A stretch of 64,000 bases of DNA, taken from positions 124,001 through 188,000 of the forward strand of contig NZ_POVL01000001.1 of the NCBI RefSeq assembly GCF_002939185.1, given 5' to 3'. Positions 43,419-55,331 of this stretch are shown here, piece by piece. Source of the stretch: Enterobacter sichuanensis (GTDB taxonomy: Bacteria; Pseudomonadota; Gammaproteobacteria; Enterobacterales; Enterobacteriaceae). How positions within the stretch are numbered: the first letter of the stretch is position 1; each line of letters opens with the position of its first letter. A model generated the notes under the pieces. The model had not been told where the DNA came from. It was given only the letters and a program-made list of their open reading frames with translations, and did not search any database. The position numbers and the translations under genes were made by a program.

Positions 43419-45266
43419 TCAGATAGACAGCTTTTTGACGCGCTTGCCGCCGTACAGCAGGTTCACGATGGCACGGGTGCCGACAATAGCGGTAAACATT
43501 GACGTTGCGACACCGATACCGGTTGTAATCGCAAAGCCTTTGATCGCGCCAGTACCCACTGCATACAGGATAAGAACCTTAATCAGTGTTGTTACGTTCG
43601 CATCGAAGATGGAGCTGAACGCGCCTTTGTAGCCTTCGTCAATCGCCTGCTGAACAGAGCGACCGTTGCTCAACTCTTCTTTGATACGTTCGTTAATCAG
43701 TACGTTGGCGTCGACCGCCACCGCAAGGGTCAGAACGATACCCGCAATCCCCGGCATGGTCAGCGTCGCCCCTGGCAGCAGGGACATAATGCCGATGATC
43801 AGCACCAGGTTAGCGATCAGTGCGCTGGTCGCAATCAGACCAAACTTCTTGTAGAAGAAGATCATGAAGAGGATAGAGACCACCAGACCGGCCAGACACG
43901 CTTCCAGACCCTGCTGGATGTTTTGCATCCCAAGCGTTGGACCAATGGTACGTTCTTCAACAATCTGAATTGGCGCAATCAGCGCACCGGCACGCAGCAG
44001 CAGAGAGAGCTGACGCGCTTCGTTCGGGTTGTTAATACCGGTAATACGGAAGCTGTTACCCAGACGAGACTGGATGTTGGCGATGTTAATCACCTCTTCT
44101 TCTTTCACCAGTACCGCACGGCCGTTTGCATCTTTCTTACCGCTGTCTTTGTACTCCACGAACAGGGTCGCCATCGGCTTGCCGATATTGTCCTTGGTGA
44201 AGTTAGACATGATGTTACCACCCGCACTATCCAGCGAGATGTTAACCTGCGGCTGGTTGTATTCGTCCTGGCTGGAAGTGGAGTCGGTGATATGGTCACC
44301 GGTCAGGATCACGCGTTTGTACAGCACCACCGGCTGACCTTCGCGAGTCTGTTTCACTTCCGAGTCACCCGGAATACGGCCAGAAGAGGCAGCAGACTGG
44401 TCAACGTTGGTATTCACCAGACGGAATTCCAGCGTTGCGGTCGCACCCAGAATCTCTTTCGCACGCGCGGTGTCCTGAATACCCGGCAGTTCAACCACGA
44501 TACGGTCAGCACCCTGACGCTGTACCAGCGGCTCAGCGACGCCCAGCTGGTTTACACGGTTACGCAGAATATTGATGTTCTGCTGAACGGCATATTCACG
44601 CGCTTCTTTCAGTCGGGCATCGGTCATCACCGTACGCAGCTGATTACTGCCCTGAGAGGTGATCACCAGGTCACGGTGACGTTGCGTCAGGTAATCTACA
44701 GCCTGATCGCGCGCCGCGCTGTCGCGGAACGTGATGCTCATACCGTAGTTATCTTCTTTACGCACGGTGGTGTAAGCGATGCCTTTTTCACGCAGATCGC
44801 TGCGCAGGCTATCGATATTTTGTTCCTGCAGTTTGCCAAGCGCGGTATCCATATCCACTTCCATCAGGAAGTGAACGCCGCCACGCAGGTCAAGACCGAG
44901 TTTCATTGGCTCAGCGCTCAGCGCAGCCAGCCAACGCGGGGTTGCAGGAGCAAGGTTAAGCGCCACGACGTATTTATCACCCAGCACGCCCATCAGCGCT
45001 TCACGAGCGCGGAGCTGCGTGTCGGTGGTGTCGAAGCGAGCAAGAATTGCACCCTCTTCCAGAGCCACAGACTTAGCGGTAATTTTTTCTTCTTGTAACG
45101 TTTTCTGGACCTGGATCAGCGTTTGCTCACTGGCGGCGACACCGCGCGCGCCAGTGATTTGAACAGCCGGATCCTCACCATACAGGTTGGGAAGTGCGTA
45201 CAGCAGGCCGACGAGAATCACGACGACCAGCATGATGTACTTCCACAAAGGATAACGGTTTAACAC
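43419..45266 (-). CDS. secD: SecD, Sec translocon accessory subunit
   Basis: 615-residue partner of SecF with six helices and a large periplasmic region containing the P1 head (about 30-430). [14 protein letters not shown] (about 126-139) and the D519-type helix text [14 protein letters not shown] near 518 (proton pathway in E. coli) are visible. Operon order is queA-tgt-yajC-secD-secF. Confidence 0.98.
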   Translation of the reverse strand: MLNRYPLWKYIMLVVVILVGLLYALPNLYGEDPAVQITGARGVAASEQTLIQVQKTLQEEKITAKSVALEEGAILARFDTTDTQLRAREALMGVLGDKYVVALNLAPATPRWLAALSAEPMKLGLDLRGGVHFLMEVDMDTALGKLQEQNIDSLRSDLREKGIAYTTVRKEDNYGMSITFRDSAARDQAVDYLTQRHRDLVITSQGSNQLRTVMTDARLKEAREYAVQQNINILRNRVNQLGVAEPLVQRQGADRIVVELPGIQDTARAKEILGATATLEFRLVNTNVDQSAASSGRIPGDSEVKQTREGQPVVLYKRVILTGDHITDSTSSQDEYNQPQVNISLDSAGGNIMSNFTKDNIGKPMATLFVEYKDSGKKDANGRAVLVKEEEVINIANIQSRLGNSFRITGINNPNEARQLSLLLRAGALIAPIQIVEERTIGPTLGMQNIQQGLEACLAGLVVSILFMIFFYKKFGLIATSALIANLVLIIGIMSLLPGATLTMPGIAGIVLTLAVAVDANVLINERIKEELSNGRSVQQAIDEGYKGAFSSIFDANVTTLIKVLILYAVGTGAIKGFAITTGIGVATSMFTAIVGTRAIVNLLYGGKRVKKLSI

Positions 45267-45293
45267 GGCAGTTCCCTTTGGGAAAAGTTGGGA

Positions 45294-45626
45294 TTACAGC
45301 GCCTTCATGGTGCCTTTCGGCAGAACGGCAGCTACGAAGTCACGTTTGATGACCACTTCAGTGGTGTCGTTCAGGGCGATAGCAATGTAGCCGCTTTCAG
45401 CCACTTTCGTTACACGACCGACCAGACCACCGTTGGTCAGTACTTCATCGCCTTTCGCGATGGAGTCCATCAGCTTTTTGTGCTCTTTGGTACGCTTCTG
45501 CTGTGGGCGCAGGATCATGAAGTAGAAGATCAGACCGAACACAACCAGCATCAGAATCAGAGACATCGGGCTGCCCTGCGCCGGAGCACCTGTTGCCGCT
45601 ACCGCATCAGAAATAAAAAAGCTCAT
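45294..45626 (-). CDS. yajC: YajC, Sec translocon accessory protein
   Basis: 110-residue protein with a single membrane helix (about 20-38: SLILMLVVFGLIFYFMI) and a basic cytoplasmic domain (RPQQKRTKEHKKLMDSI). It binds SecDF and AcrB in E. coli. It lies 27 bases upstream of secD. Confidence 0.97.
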   Translation of the reverse strand: MSFFISDAVAATGAPAQGSPMSLILMLVVFGLIFYFMILRPQQKRTKEHKKLMDSIAKGDEVLTNGGLVGRVTKVAESGYIAIALNDTTEVVIKRDFVAAVLPKGTMKAL

Positions 45627-45648
45627 TCAAATTCCCTCATTATTAATA

Positions 45649-46812
<1,164 letters not shown>

Positions 46813-46831
46813 TTATTCCGGTGCCGCGGAC

Positions 46832-47902
46832 TTATTCCCCGACACGCTCATTCAAAGCCAGCGGATTGTACGTGATAAACATCGCGTCCCCGTAGCTAAA
46901 AAAGCGATATTTTTGTTCTACCGCAGACTTGTAGGCATTCATTGTATGCTGATAACCCGCAAACGCGGAGACCAGCATAATCAGCGTTGATTCAGGCAGA
47001 TGGAAGTTGGTCACCAGCGCGTCAATCACTTTGTACTGATAGCCCGGATAGATAAAGATCTGCGTATCGCCAAAGAACGGCTCGATAAGACCGTTTTTCG
47101 CCGCCTGCGCGGCACTCTCCAGTGAGCGCACCGAGGTCGTACCGACCGCAACGACACGGCTACCGCGCGCTTTCGCCGCCAGCACCGCATCCACCACATC
47201 CTGCGGCACTTCAGCATATTCAGAGTGCATGATGTGATCTTCGATGCTGTCCACGCGCACCGGCTGGAAGGTTCCCGCCCCGACGTGCAGCGTCACAAAC
47301 GCCATCTCAACCCCTTTCGCGCGCAGTTTTTCCAGCAGGGGTTCATCAAAGTGCAGGCCTGCCGTCGGCGCCGCGACCGCACCGGGCTTCTGGCTGTAGA
47401 CGGTCTGGTACAACTCGCGGTCGGCCTCTTCGTCCGGACGCTCAATGTACGGCGGCAGCGGCATGTGGCCGATGGCGTTCAGAATGTCGAGCACGGAGCG
47501 CTCGTCGTTAAACTCCACTTCGAACAGCGCGTCGTGTCGCGCGGTCATGGTCGCGTTGATGCTTTCATCATCACCCAGCAACAGTTCCGTACCCGGCTTC
47601 GGCGCCTTAGACGCGCGAATATGTGCCAGAATACGTTTATCATCGAGCATACGTTCGACCAGCACTTCAATCTTGCCGCCGCTGGCTTTACGGCCAAACA
47701 GGCGCGCCGGGATCACGCGGGTGTTGTTAAAGACCAGCAGATCGCCAGGGTTGAGCTTGTCGAGCAAATCGGTGAAAGTACCGTGCGTCAGCTCGCCCGT
47801 TGGCCCATCCAGTGACAGCAAACGACAGCTACTGCGCTCAGGCATGGGGTAGTGAGCAATCAGGGATTCAGGTAGTTCAAAGGAGAAATCGGCGACGCGC
47901 AT
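46832..47902 (-). CDS. queA: QueA, SAM:tRNA ribosyltransferase-isomerase
   Basis: 356-residue enzyme that transfers and isomerises the ribosyl part of S-adenosylmethionine onto preQ1-tRNA to give epoxyqueuosine. Conserved text includes [16 protein letters not shown] (about 51-66), [13 protein letters not shown] and [12 protein letters not shown] chose the ATG at 47900-47902 ([11 protein letters not shown]) as in E. coli; 11 further in-frame codons upstream are not conserved. First gene of queA-tgt-yajC-secD-secF. Confidence 0.97.
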   Translation of the reverse strand: MRVADFSFELPESLIAHYPMPERSSCRLLSLDGPTGELTHGTFTDLLDKLNPGDLLVFNNTRVIPARLFGRKASGGKIEVLVERMLDDKRILAHIRASKAPKPGTELLLGDDESINATMTARHDALFEVEFNDERSVLDILNAIGHMPLPPYIERPDEEADRELYQTVYSQKPGAVAAPTAGLHFDEPLLEKLRAKGVEMAFVTLHVGAGTFQPVRVDSIEDHIMHSEYAEVPQDVVDAVLAAKARGSRVVAVGTTSVRSLESAAQAAKNGLIEPFFGDTQIFIYPGYQYKVIDALVTNFHLPESTLIMLVSAFAGYQHTMNAYKSAVEQKYRFFSYGDAMFITYNPLALNERVGE

Positions 47903-47993
47903 GACGTATACTCGTGACTTAAAAACAGGCGGCATAGTCTAGTGCTCACACCCTTTTGCTGCAACAACTAGCCGCCCCGGACAAATAAAACGC

Positions 47994-48575
47994 ATGAATT
48001 TTCTCGCTCACCTGCATCTCGCTCACCTCGCTGACAGCTCCCTTTCCGGTAATTTGCTGGCCGATTTCGTGCGCGGCAACCCCGCTGAAAACTATTCCCC
48101 TGAGGTGGTCGACGGCATTTTTATGCATCGCCGCATCGACGTTCTGACGGATAACCTGCCGGAAGTGACCGAGGCCAAAGGGTGGTTTCGCCCCGAAACG
48201 CGCCGCGTCGCGCCGATCACGCTCGACGTGATGTGGGATCACTTCCTGTCGCGCCACTGGGGACAGCTGTCGCCGGAGATGCCATTGCCGGAGTTTGTAC
48301 GCTACGCCCATCAGCAGGTGTCGATTATTCTGCCCGACTCGCCGCCGCGCTTTGTGAATCTCAATAACTATCTGTGGTCAGAACGCTGGCTGGAGCGCTA
48401 CCGCGATATGGACTTCATTCAGAATGTGTTAAACGGCATGGCGAGCCGCCGCCCGCGGCTGGATGCCCTGCGCGACTCCTGGTATGACCTGGATGAACAT
48501 TACGACGCGCTGGAAACGCGTTTCTGGCAATTTTACCCGCGCATGATGACCCAGGCGAAAAGCAAACAGCTCTGA
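47994..48575 (+). CDS. acpH: AcpH, acyl-carrier-protein phosphodiesterase
   Basis: 193-residue HD-related hydrolase that removes the phosphopantetheine arm from holo-[20 protein letters not shown] and the metal-binding MHRRID (about 44-49) and [10 protein letters not shown] (about 76-85) blocks are present. It is divergent from queA, as in E. coli. In K-12 its next neighbour is malZ; here a peroxiredoxin and two DUF genes intervene. Confidence 0.95.
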   Translation: MNFLAHLHLAHLADSSLSGNLLADFVRGNPAENYSPEVVDGIFMHRRIDVLTDNLPEVTEAKGWFRPETRRVAPITLDVMWDHFLSRHWGQLSPEMPLPEFVRYAHQQVSIILPDSPPRFVNLNNYLWSERWLERYRDMDFIQNVLNGMASRRPRLDALRDSWYDLDEHYDALETRFWQFYPRMMTQAKSKQL

Positions 48576-48626
48576 CAGATTTCACATTGATAGGTAAAAG
48601 CTGGCGGAACGATTGTTACCACCTCT

Positions 48627-48655
48627 TTGTCTTATCCCTGAACACTCTCTATACT
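48627..48655 (+). promoter_or_regulatory. Candidate promoter of the peroxiredoxin gene
   Basis: TTGTCT (48627-48632), a 17-base spacer and TATACT (48650-48655), about 48 bases before the start codon. A good AGGAGA ribosome site (48691-48696) precedes the ATG. I could not identify a convincing OxyR site. Confidence 0.6.
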
Positions 48656-48702
48656 GGCTCGCGTTGCGTTCCAAATAACCTTAGTATCTACAGGAGAATC
48701 AT

Positions 48703-49305
48703 ATGGTTCTGGTAACTCGTCCGGCTCCGGATTTTACAGCTGCAGCAGTTCTGGGCAACGGTGAAATCGTTGAAAACTTCAACTTCAAACAGCACACCAA
48801 CGGTAAAGCGACCGTTCTGTTCTTCTGGCCAATGGACTTCACTTTCGTTTGCCCGTCTGAACTGATCGCGTTCGACAAACGTTATGAAGAATTTCAGAAG
48901 CGTGGCGTAGAAGTGGTTGGCGTCTCCTTCGACTCTGAGTTTGTACACAACGCATGGCGTAACACCCCTGTCGACAAAGGCGGCATCGGTGCGGTGAAAT
49001 ACGCAATGGTTGCGGACATCAAACGCGAAATCCAGCAGGCTTACGGTATCGAACATCCGGACGCTGGCGTTGCACTGCGTGGTTCTTTCCTGATCGACGC
49101 AAACGGCATCGTGCGTCACCAGGTTGTGAACGATCTGCCGCTGGGTCGTAACATCGACGAAATGCTGCGTATGGTTGACGCGCTGCAGTTCCACGAAGAG
49201 CACGGTGAAGTGTGCCCGGCTCAGTGGGAAAAAGGAAAAGAAGGTATGGCTGCTTCTCCAGACGGCGTAGCAAAATACCTGTCCGAGAACGTATCCAGCC
49301 TGTAA
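48703..49305 (+). CDS. Typical 2-Cys peroxiredoxin (AhpC/TSA family)
   Basis: 200-residue thiol peroxidase. The peroxidatic Cys50 lies in DFTFVCPSEL and the resolving Cys171 in GEVCPAQW, giving the typical 2-Cys arrangement. The C-terminal extension, ending VSSL, is long enough to lock the active site as in Prx1-like enzymes. It reduces peroxides with electrons from a thioredoxin-type partner; no AhpF is adjacent. I recall a similar gene (tsaA) at this locus in Salmonella but not in K-12. Short single-gene unit with its own promoter and terminator. Confidence 0.93.
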   Translation: MVLVTRPAPDFTAAAVLGNGEIVENFNFKQHTNGKATVLFFWPMDFTFVCPSELIAFDKRYEEFQKRGVEVVGVSFDSEFVHNAWRNTPVDKGGIGAVKYAMVADIKREIQQAYGIEHPDAGVALRGSFLIDANGIVRHQVVNDLPLGRNIDEMLRMVDALQFHEEHGEVCPAQWEKGKEGMAASPDGVAKYLSENVSSL

Positions 49306-49322
49306 TCGGCACGGTTTACGAG

Positions 49323-49349
49323 AAGGCCCGCTAATGCGGGCCTTTTTTT
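49323..49349 (+). terminator. Terminator of the peroxiredoxin gene
   Basis: Arms AAGGCCCGC and GCGGGCCTT with a TAAT loop, then a run of seven T residues. The stop region of the convergent DUF3999 gene begins at 49348, so the T-run just overlaps it. Confidence 0.93.
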
Positions 49350-50733
49350 ATGCCTTACGCTGCGTCTCTCGCCAGATGCGCCAGGCCATGCCCGCCAGCA
49401 GAACGACACCCGCAATCAGCACGCCCCAGACCAGTAGCGTGTTCATCCTACTTTCCCGCTCGGCCGCGGACGTGGCGGTTAAACGCCCCTCGCCGCCTAA
49501 TGCGACATTATCCTGAATGTCAGCCTGCGGCAGATTTGCCAGATCATAGGTTTTGCGCAGGTCGGCAGGGATCAGCATGTCGGGCTCCACGCTGGCAGGC
49601 TTTGCTGCTCCGTTGCCCCAGGCGAGCACGTACGGCGCTTTCCCCTGCGCGTTGAACACGAGCTCATAGCGGTCGCGATGCCCCGTCACGACCGGCAGGT
49701 TTTCCGGCAGACGCGCATTCAGCGTCGTGATTTTCACTGCCTGGACCAGCCCGCCGTTGAGCGAAACCGGTGCCGATGTTTTCCCCTCCAGACGGTAAAG
49801 GACCTCTTTCTTCAGGGGGTGCCATGTGTCTTTTTCCGTACTCCGCCAGGCGATTTCCACGGGAAGGACACCGTCACCATTCAGGGTGATACTGACCGCG
49901 CTCAGGGGCTGCGGATGTGTCCAGTGCCATTGCGCTTCGCTTGCCGATAACGGTTCCGCCTCGCCCTCCAGACTCATTTCTTCAGACATGGCCTGCGCCG
50001 GTGCGCTAATTGCGTTTACGCCGGTCAGTGTCAGACCCGGGTGTTCAGAATTCAGCACCACCAGCAGATAGCGGTTCGCATCGGGAGACAGCACCATGTC
50101 GGTATCGATCCGATCGAGCTTAAGACGATCCTGACCGCTGACGACATCCAGCAAGGGCATATCCTCACGCAGGCTAAACCAACGCTTAAGATCCTCGCTG
50201 TAATAGACCGACGCGGTTCCCTGCCACGGTGTCCGGGGAGCATTCCAGAGCAGCTGAAGCTGGGACAGGGCAATCTCCCCTTCGTTCTGCTCCGGCAGCG
50301 TCAGGAGGTAATGTTGCCCTGAGGCGGCCGTGTTTTGCCCTTCCAGCACAATCTCCACGCCGTTGCGGGAACGGAGCAGGACCTTATCGCTATCACCGCC
50401 GTCTCGCGAAGGCGCAAGCGGCGAGGCGTCCAGAGGGAAGAGGCGCAACGCCGTGGATTGTGGGGCCGCCTGCGGACGCGTGGCGGTGACCAGGCTAAAA
50501 GGCACCGGCTCACCGGACTGATTAAAGACGCGAACATCATGCAGTTCTGGTGACGTGCTCTGTTCATAAACGGCGAGCGGGAGCATGACCCGATACCACT
50601 GGGAAGGGGCAGACGTATCGAGTGAACGACCAAAGGCATAGTCCCGTGGCGATTCCGTTTGTCCCTCGTCGCAAAGCGCCGGGCCGCAAAGCGCCAGCAG
50701 CGCGGTACACACTACCGCATTCATCCATTTCAT
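49348..50733 (-). CDS. DUF3999 family secreted membrane-anchored protein
   Basis: 461 residues. An N-terminal signal peptide (MKWMNAVVCTALLALCGPALC, cleavage near 21-22) is followed by a large beta-rich periplasmic region. One C-terminal membrane helix (about 433-453: LLVWGVLIAGVVLLAGMAW) and a short basic tail close it. Its start overlaps the stop of the upstream DUF2339 gene by 4 bases (50730-50733), a tight coupling, so the two probably act together at the inner membrane. I do not know a function. Translation starts at the ATG 50731-50733. Confidence 0.82.
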   Translation of the reverse strand: MKWMNAVVCTALLALCGPALCDEGQTESPRDYAFGRSLDTSAPSQWYRVMLPLAVYEQSTSPELHDVRVFNQSGEPVPFSLVTATRPQAAPQSTALRLFPLDASPLAPSRDGGDSDKVLLRSRNGVEIVLEGQNTAASGQHYLLTLPEQNEGEIALSQLQLLWNAPRTPWQGTASVYYSEDLKRWFSLREDMPLLDVVSGQDRLKLDRIDTDMVLSPDANRYLLVVLNSEHPGLTLTGVNAISAPAQAMSEEMSLEGEAEPLSASEAQWHWTHPQPLSAVSITLNGDGVLPVEIAWRSTEKDTWHPLKKEVLYRLEGKTSAPVSLNGGLVQAVKITTLNARLPENLPVVTGHRDRYELVFNAQGKAPYVLAWGNGAAKPASVEPDMLIPADLRKTYDLANLPQADIQDNVALGGEGRLTATSAAERESRMNTLLVWGVLIAGVVLLAGMAWRIWRETQRKA

Positions 50734-53345
50734 TTTTCATCTCCTGTTTTGGGCGGCAGCGGTGAGAAATACCCCACAATCAGCACCAGTATCGCCACGC
50801 CGATAAACGCCACCGCGCGCGACAGACCGCCTCCGCCCGCGCTGTCTACCAGCATCAGTTTAACCATCACCACACCGAGCAGCACGGCGCCGCAGAGCCA
50901 CTCCTGCCGGGAAGCCCGACGGGTGGCATGGATCATGACCACCAGCGCGCTCAGCATCCAGAACAGGGCAAAGCTGGTCTGGATAAGCCGCGAATCCCAC
51001 AGCGATGCCATATTCCAGGCCACGTCGCCGTACCAGGCCAGGGCGCGCATCAGCGCACCGTTAAGCCACCAGAAGCCAAACGCCATCAGCGCGACAGCAG
51101 GCCACGGGCGCGCTTGCGCAAGCAATGCCGGGTAGTAGCGCTCCACCGCCCGATAAAAGACCACCAGCCCCAGCAGTGCGAACGCGGCACCTTCCTCAAG
51201 CGGATTCACCAGCGGCAGCCAGGTCTGACGATAGACCACGCCGTCCTGGAAATTGGTCACGACCAGCAATACCAGCAGCGCCACGACCACAGGGATCGGT
51301 GCCAGGCAGGCATAAAGCGCAGGCCACTCCCGGAAGGGCCAAACGCGACGCCGTACCGCAGCCCGGAGTGCCATAATCAAACCGCCACCCGCGGCCATCG
51401 CCAGTCCACTGCCCCAGGCCGCCATCCCCCACGGCAGCGACTGGGCAAACCAGTAAAGCTCCGCGGCCAGCGCCAGTAAAATCATCCAGAACAGCGACAG
51501 ATGCAGCCCCATCGCGATACGCGGCAGGAGCCTTTCACCGTCGCGCCACAGCAGCATCAGCGCGGCAGGAAGCGCAACGCACCACGCCAGATTTGACCAG
51601 CCGGCGGCAAAGACCTGCTGATGCCAGAGCTGATAACCCACCATCAGCAGCATCAGCGGCCACAGCAGCCATTTGCTGGCATCCAGTTCCCGCCACGCCA
51701 GACGCGCGGCGGCCTGCCGCCAGCCCCAGACCGACACGGCCGAAAGCGCCAGCACGCCTGCCAGAACAGATAATTCCTGCTTCAGCATTAGCTGCGCCGC
51801 CCCCAGCTGCGCCACTATCCAGAACAACAGCCCGCCTGCCAGCAGCGCCCAGCTGACCGGCAGCAAGAGAGTCCGCCACAGCCAGGCCGCAGCCAGCCAG
51901 CAAAGGCTGAGGATGGTGAAGATCAGCAGCAGGCTCAGCGACGTCACACCATTCGTTTGCGCCCACAGCGCGCTGCCAAGCGCCAGCACCAGCAGCGCCG
52001 TCCCGCTATAGCTCATGCGCCGCTGCTGCTGTTGTACGCCCAGCCAGAGGATGCCCAGCCCCTCCAGCGCCCAGGCCATTGCCGTCCAGCGCGCCGACAG
52101 CGCCAGCGGAATGGCGAGCGTGGCAAACCCGCCGCCGATTGCCAGCGCCGCCATAACCAGCGGCCGTCCGAGAGAGGGATAGCGCCGCAGGGCGAGGAAC
52201 GCGAGGGCAAGATAAAAGGCGCCATATCCGAGGGCACTCAGTGCCGGGCCGTAGGTCCAGTGCTGCGTCATGCCATACTGCATGCCAAAACCAACCAGCG
52301 GCGGGGCAAACAGCAGGACACCGTCAATAATCTGCTTGCCTTTCTCCTGCGCCCGCAGCGACAGCGCCACGCTCAGCACGCCGAATATCAACGTGTTGGC
52401 AATCAGGAACAGCTGGCAGACCCAATAGTCTTCTGGCCTGTAGTCGTTCAGCCCCCACAGGCCGCCCACGCCGAACGTAAACAGCAGCCCGAGGAGATTG
52501 AGCTCGCGCCAGTGCTGCCAGATGCTAATCGCGAGAATGCCGATGGAAAGCAGGAGATAGAAAGAGAACAGCGCCACAAAGCTACCGCCCCCGGTAGACA
52601 ACAGCAGCGGCGCAAGATAGCCACCGAGGCTTGCCAGCATGGCCAGGCTCAGCGCCTTCTGCAGCACCGCCAGCCCGACGCTCGCCGCGCAAATCACCAC
52701 CAGCAATGCAAAGGCCAGCGTCATCGGCAACATTTGCCAGAGCCGGAAAGCACCAAAGACGGTCAGATAGAGAATGCCTGTCGCGCCCCCCTGAAGGATC
52801 AGCGCATAGACGCGCTGTCTGTGCCGCAGCCGCCACCCGAGGGCCAGCAGGACTATAGCAAACAGCGCCGTCGCGGCCAGACGAAGCTCAAGCGGGAACA
52901 GGGAGTGCTCGACGGTATAGCGCAGCAGGAATGAAAGCCCAAGAAAGAGCAGCAGGATCCCCAGTTTCGCCAGCGGATTCCCCTGCATGAACCAGCGCAC
53001 CAGCGACGACAGCATGCCGCCAAAGGCAGAAGGCTGTTTGGTCGCTGGCGCTGGGGGTGCAACGGGCGCTGCCGCAACGGCGGAACTCTCCGGGCGCCAG
53101 GGGTCGACAGGCGCGGGCGCGTCATCGACCACCGGTTCGGTCATTTCCGCCGGCGCAACGGCCAGTTCAGGCTCCGGTGCGTTCTCCGCCACGCCGCGCT
53201 GTTCAAGGGCCTCAATGCGCTGGCGAAGTCGGGCGATCTCCTGTTGTGCCGTCGAGCTTCGATTAAAGCCAATAACCGCAAGCACGGGCGCAACCACCAG
53301 CGCAAAAACCAGAAATAAACAGCCAAGGATGTAAAGCTCGTCCAT
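50730..53345 (-). CDS. DUF2339 family large polytopic membrane protein
   Basis: 871 residues, almost all hydrophobic. One N-terminal helix (about 5-25) is followed by a short coiled coil (STAQQEIARLRQRIEALEQ, about 30-50) and a Pro/Ala-rich cytoplasmic or periplasmic linker (about 55-110). From about 125 to the end there are probably more than 20 membrane helices. The family has no known activity. The tight pairing with a DUF3999 gene suggests a joint envelope function. It is not at this locus in K-12 as far as I recall. Confidence 0.82.
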   Translation of the reverse strand: MDELYILGCLFLVFALVVAPVLAVIGFNRSSTAQQEIARLRQRIEALEQRGVAENAPEPELAVAPAEMTEPVVDDAPAPVDPWRPESSAVAAAPVAPPAPATKQPSAFGGMLSSLVRWFMQGNPLAKLGILLLFLGLSFLLRYTVEHSLFPLELRLAATALFAIVLLALGWRLRHRQRVYALILQGGATGILYLTVFGAFRLWQMLPMTLAFALLVVICAASVGLAVLQKALSLAMLASLGGYLAPLLLSTGGGSFVALFSFYLLLSIGILAISIWQHWRELNLLGLLFTFGVGGLWGLNDYRPEDYWVCQLFLIANTLIFGVLSVALSLRAQEKGKQIIDGVLLFAPPLVGFGMQYGMTQHWTYGPALSALGYGAFYLALAFLALRRYPSLGRPLVMAALAIGGGFATLAIPLALSARWTAMAWALEGLGILWLGVQQQQRRMSYSGTALLVLALGSALWAQTNGVTSLSLLLIFTILSLCWLAAAWLWRTLLLPVSWALLAGGLLFWIVAQLGAAQLMLKQELSVLAGVLALSAVSVWGWRQAAARLAWRELDASKWLLWPLMLLMVGYQLWHQQVFAAGWSNLAWCVALPAALMLLWRDGERLLPRIAMGLHLSLFWMILLALAAELYWFAQSLPWGMAAWGSGLAMAAGGGLIMALRAAVRRRVWPFREWPALYACLAPIPVVVALLVLLVVTNFQDGVVYRQTWLPLVNPLEEGAAFALLGLVVFYRAVERYYPALLAQARPWPAVALMAFGFWWLNGALMRALAWYGDVAWNMASLWDSRLIQTSFALFWMLSALVVMIHATRRASRQEWLCGAVLLGVVMVKLMLVDSAGGGGLSRAVAFIGVAILVLIVGYFSPLPPKTGDEK

Positions 53346-53436
53346 GTTTCCACCTTCACCGTAAACGATCTGTTAAGATTGACACAACTCGTTGCATTTG
53401 CGCCATCTTAAAAGGTGAAAACCGTTCCGTTCGCGA

Positions 53437-55254
53437 TTAACTGCCGAACCAGACCGTCGCGGAGATCGCCGGAAGCGAAAGCACGCCGTCCTGCAACGTC
53501 GCTTTACCCTCTTTACTCTTCCACGTCTTATCTGCCAGCAGCGGTGAATATTCCAGCACCACTTCGCAGGCCTCGCCCCGGTTAATCGCCACCAGCACGC
53601 GCTGCTGCTGATAAACCCGGACAAAGACCACCACGTTATCGTGAGCATACACCACCTGACAGCCGCCGTAGCGCAGGGCGAGACTCTGCTTGCGCAGCTT
53701 CGCCAGCCGCTGATACAGGCTGAACAGTACCTTGTCCTGCTGCTCTGGCGCCCACGGGAACGTTTTGCGGCAGAACGGATCGTTGTTCCCGTCCAGCCCC
53801 ACTTCGTCGCCATAGTAGATGCACGGTACGCCCGGCCAGGTGAAGAGCCAGGTGACCGCCAGCGGCAGACGCGCGACATCCTTGCCGAGCAGGGATTTAA
53901 AGCGCGCGGTATCATGGCTATCGAGCTGGTTAAACATCCGCAGCTGCTGCTGATGGGACAGACCGGCGCGATAGTTTTCCATCCACGCCATGCAGGTTTC
54001 CGCATCGATATGGTTCGGATCGTAGGAGATGTCGGTGTTGGCGAGGAATCCCCACAACGGGAAGGTAAAGCCGCGGTAGTTCATCGCCGCGTCTTCCGCA
54101 TCGGCCTGCAGCCACTGGCGCGCGTCGCCAAAGTGTTCGCCAAACACAAACGCCTCAGGCTGGGCCGCTTTCGCCGAGCGCGTGATCCCGGCGACGTGCT
54201 GAAGGTTATTCCGCGCCCCGCCCGCCTCACCGAGCATATGCACCACGTCCAGACGCCAGCCGTCCATATTCCACGGTGCCTTCAGCCAGTGACGGACGAT
54301 ACTGTTTTCACCGCCGTAAACTTCATCGATAAGAGAAGGCGACTGAAAATCCAGCTTCGGCAGGCTCGGGTAGCCCAGCCAGTCCAGCGCACGGCCCTCC
54401 TCGTTAAAGCTGTACCAGTCGCGCTGCGGCGAATCCGGGTTATGACATGCCCCGCCCATCGACTGATTATGGCGGTCAAACCAGGCGTGAGAATCGCCGC
54501 TGTGGTTGAATACCCCGTCGAGAATAAGGCGCATGCCTTCATTTTGCGTATTCTGACGCAGGCGCAGCAGCGCCTCATCACCGCCAAACTGCGGGTCAAC
54601 GTGGCGATAATCTTCGGTATCGTATTTATGTACGCTCGGGGCTTTAAACACCGGGTTGAGATACAGCGCCGTTACGCCCAGTTTTTTCAGATACGGCAGC
54701 TTCTCGCTGATGCCGTCCAGATCGCCGCCGTAAAAAGTCGAGCCGCCAGCCTGCGCGGTTAACGGTTCATCCCACGCTTTCATAATGATGTCATGGCCCG
54801 CTGCATGGTGGTAATAGACCTTATCCTGTTCGGCAGTTCGCTTCTGGCTGCGGGCAAAACGGTCCGGGAAGATCTGGTAAAAGACCTGATCGTTAACCCA
54901 CTGCGGGCCGTTATCCGGGTAATCAACGGCAAACTGTTCCAGCCGTGCAGGCGGGAAACGGCTAAATCCCTGTGGGGTAAACCACAGCTGACGGTTATTC
55001 CACAGCAGTTTGAAGCTGTAGCGACGGCGCGGCTGGCCGCTGCTCAGGTCGATATTCGCCCGCCACGCCGTGATCCCCGGCTGCGGCTGGCTGCGCTGTT
55101 TATGCATTTTCAGCGTGGTTTCTTCATTATCCACTTCGGCGCGGAGCGTCACGCGTTCAGGCTGGTTTTCCCCGGCCAGCCAGAGCGTAATCACAAGGTT
55201 GTCTTTGTTTTGCTTAACAAATGGCGCAACCGGAAGGTGCCAGGCATTTAACAT
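53437..55254 (-). CDS. malZ: MalZ, maltodextrin glucosidase
   Basis: 605-residue GH13 alpha-amylase-family enzyme of the cytosol that removes glucose from the reducing end of short maltodextrins. An N-terminal carbohydrate-binding-like region (to about 120) precedes the barrel. Catalytic motifs are GWRLDVVHM (nucleophile Asp), GEHFGDAR (acid Glu) and LDSHDTAR. I chose the ATG at 55252-55254; a GTG one codon upstream is possible. Tandem MalT boxes lie about 80-100 bases upstream. Confidence 0.95.
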   Translation of the reverse strand: MLNAWHLPVAPFVKQNKDNLVITLWLAGENQPERVTLRAEVDNEETTLKMHKQRSQPQPGITAWRANIDLSSGQPRRRYSFKLLWNNRQLWFTPQGFSRFPPARLEQFAVDYPDNGPQWVNDQVFYQIFPDRFARSQKRTAEQDKVYYHHAAGHDIIMKAWDEPLTAQAGGSTFYGGDLDGISEKLPYLKKLGVTALYLNPVFKAPSVHKYDTEDYRHVDPQFGGDEALLRLRQNTQNEGMRLILDGVFNHSGDSHAWFDRHNQSMGGACHNPDSPQRDWYSFNEEGRALDWLGYPSLPKLDFQSPSLIDEVYGGENSIVRHWLKAPWNMDGWRLDVVHMLGEAGGARNNLQHVAGITRSAKAAQPEAFVFGEHFGDARQWLQADAEDAAMNYRGFTFPLWGFLANTDISYDPNHIDAETCMAWMENYRAGLSHQQQLRMFNQLDSHDTARFKSLLGKDVARLPLAVTWLFTWPGVPCIYYGDEVGLDGNNDPFCRKTFPWAPEQQDKVLFSLYQRLAKLRKQSLALRYGGCQVVYAHDNVVVFVRVYQQQRVLVAINRGEACEVVLEYSPLLADKTWKSKEGKATLQDGVLSLPAISATVWFGS

Positions 55255-55331
55255 CACGAATCCCCTTTGATGAAATTGACGTCACCTTGCCACAGGGTGG
55301 TTAAGGATAGCTCACCATGACGTGATTTATT

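Noticed and set aside
43923-45098. A long open antisense frame of 391 codons across secD, with others across lon, tig, cyoB, phoR and malZ
   Set aside because: They mirror strongly biased coding sequence of highly conserved genes, have no ribosome site or family motif, and read as low-complexity His/Arg/Gln-rich text.
48585-48702. OxyR site upstream of the peroxiredoxin
   Set aside because: No clear four-fold ATAG-type spacing was found by eye.
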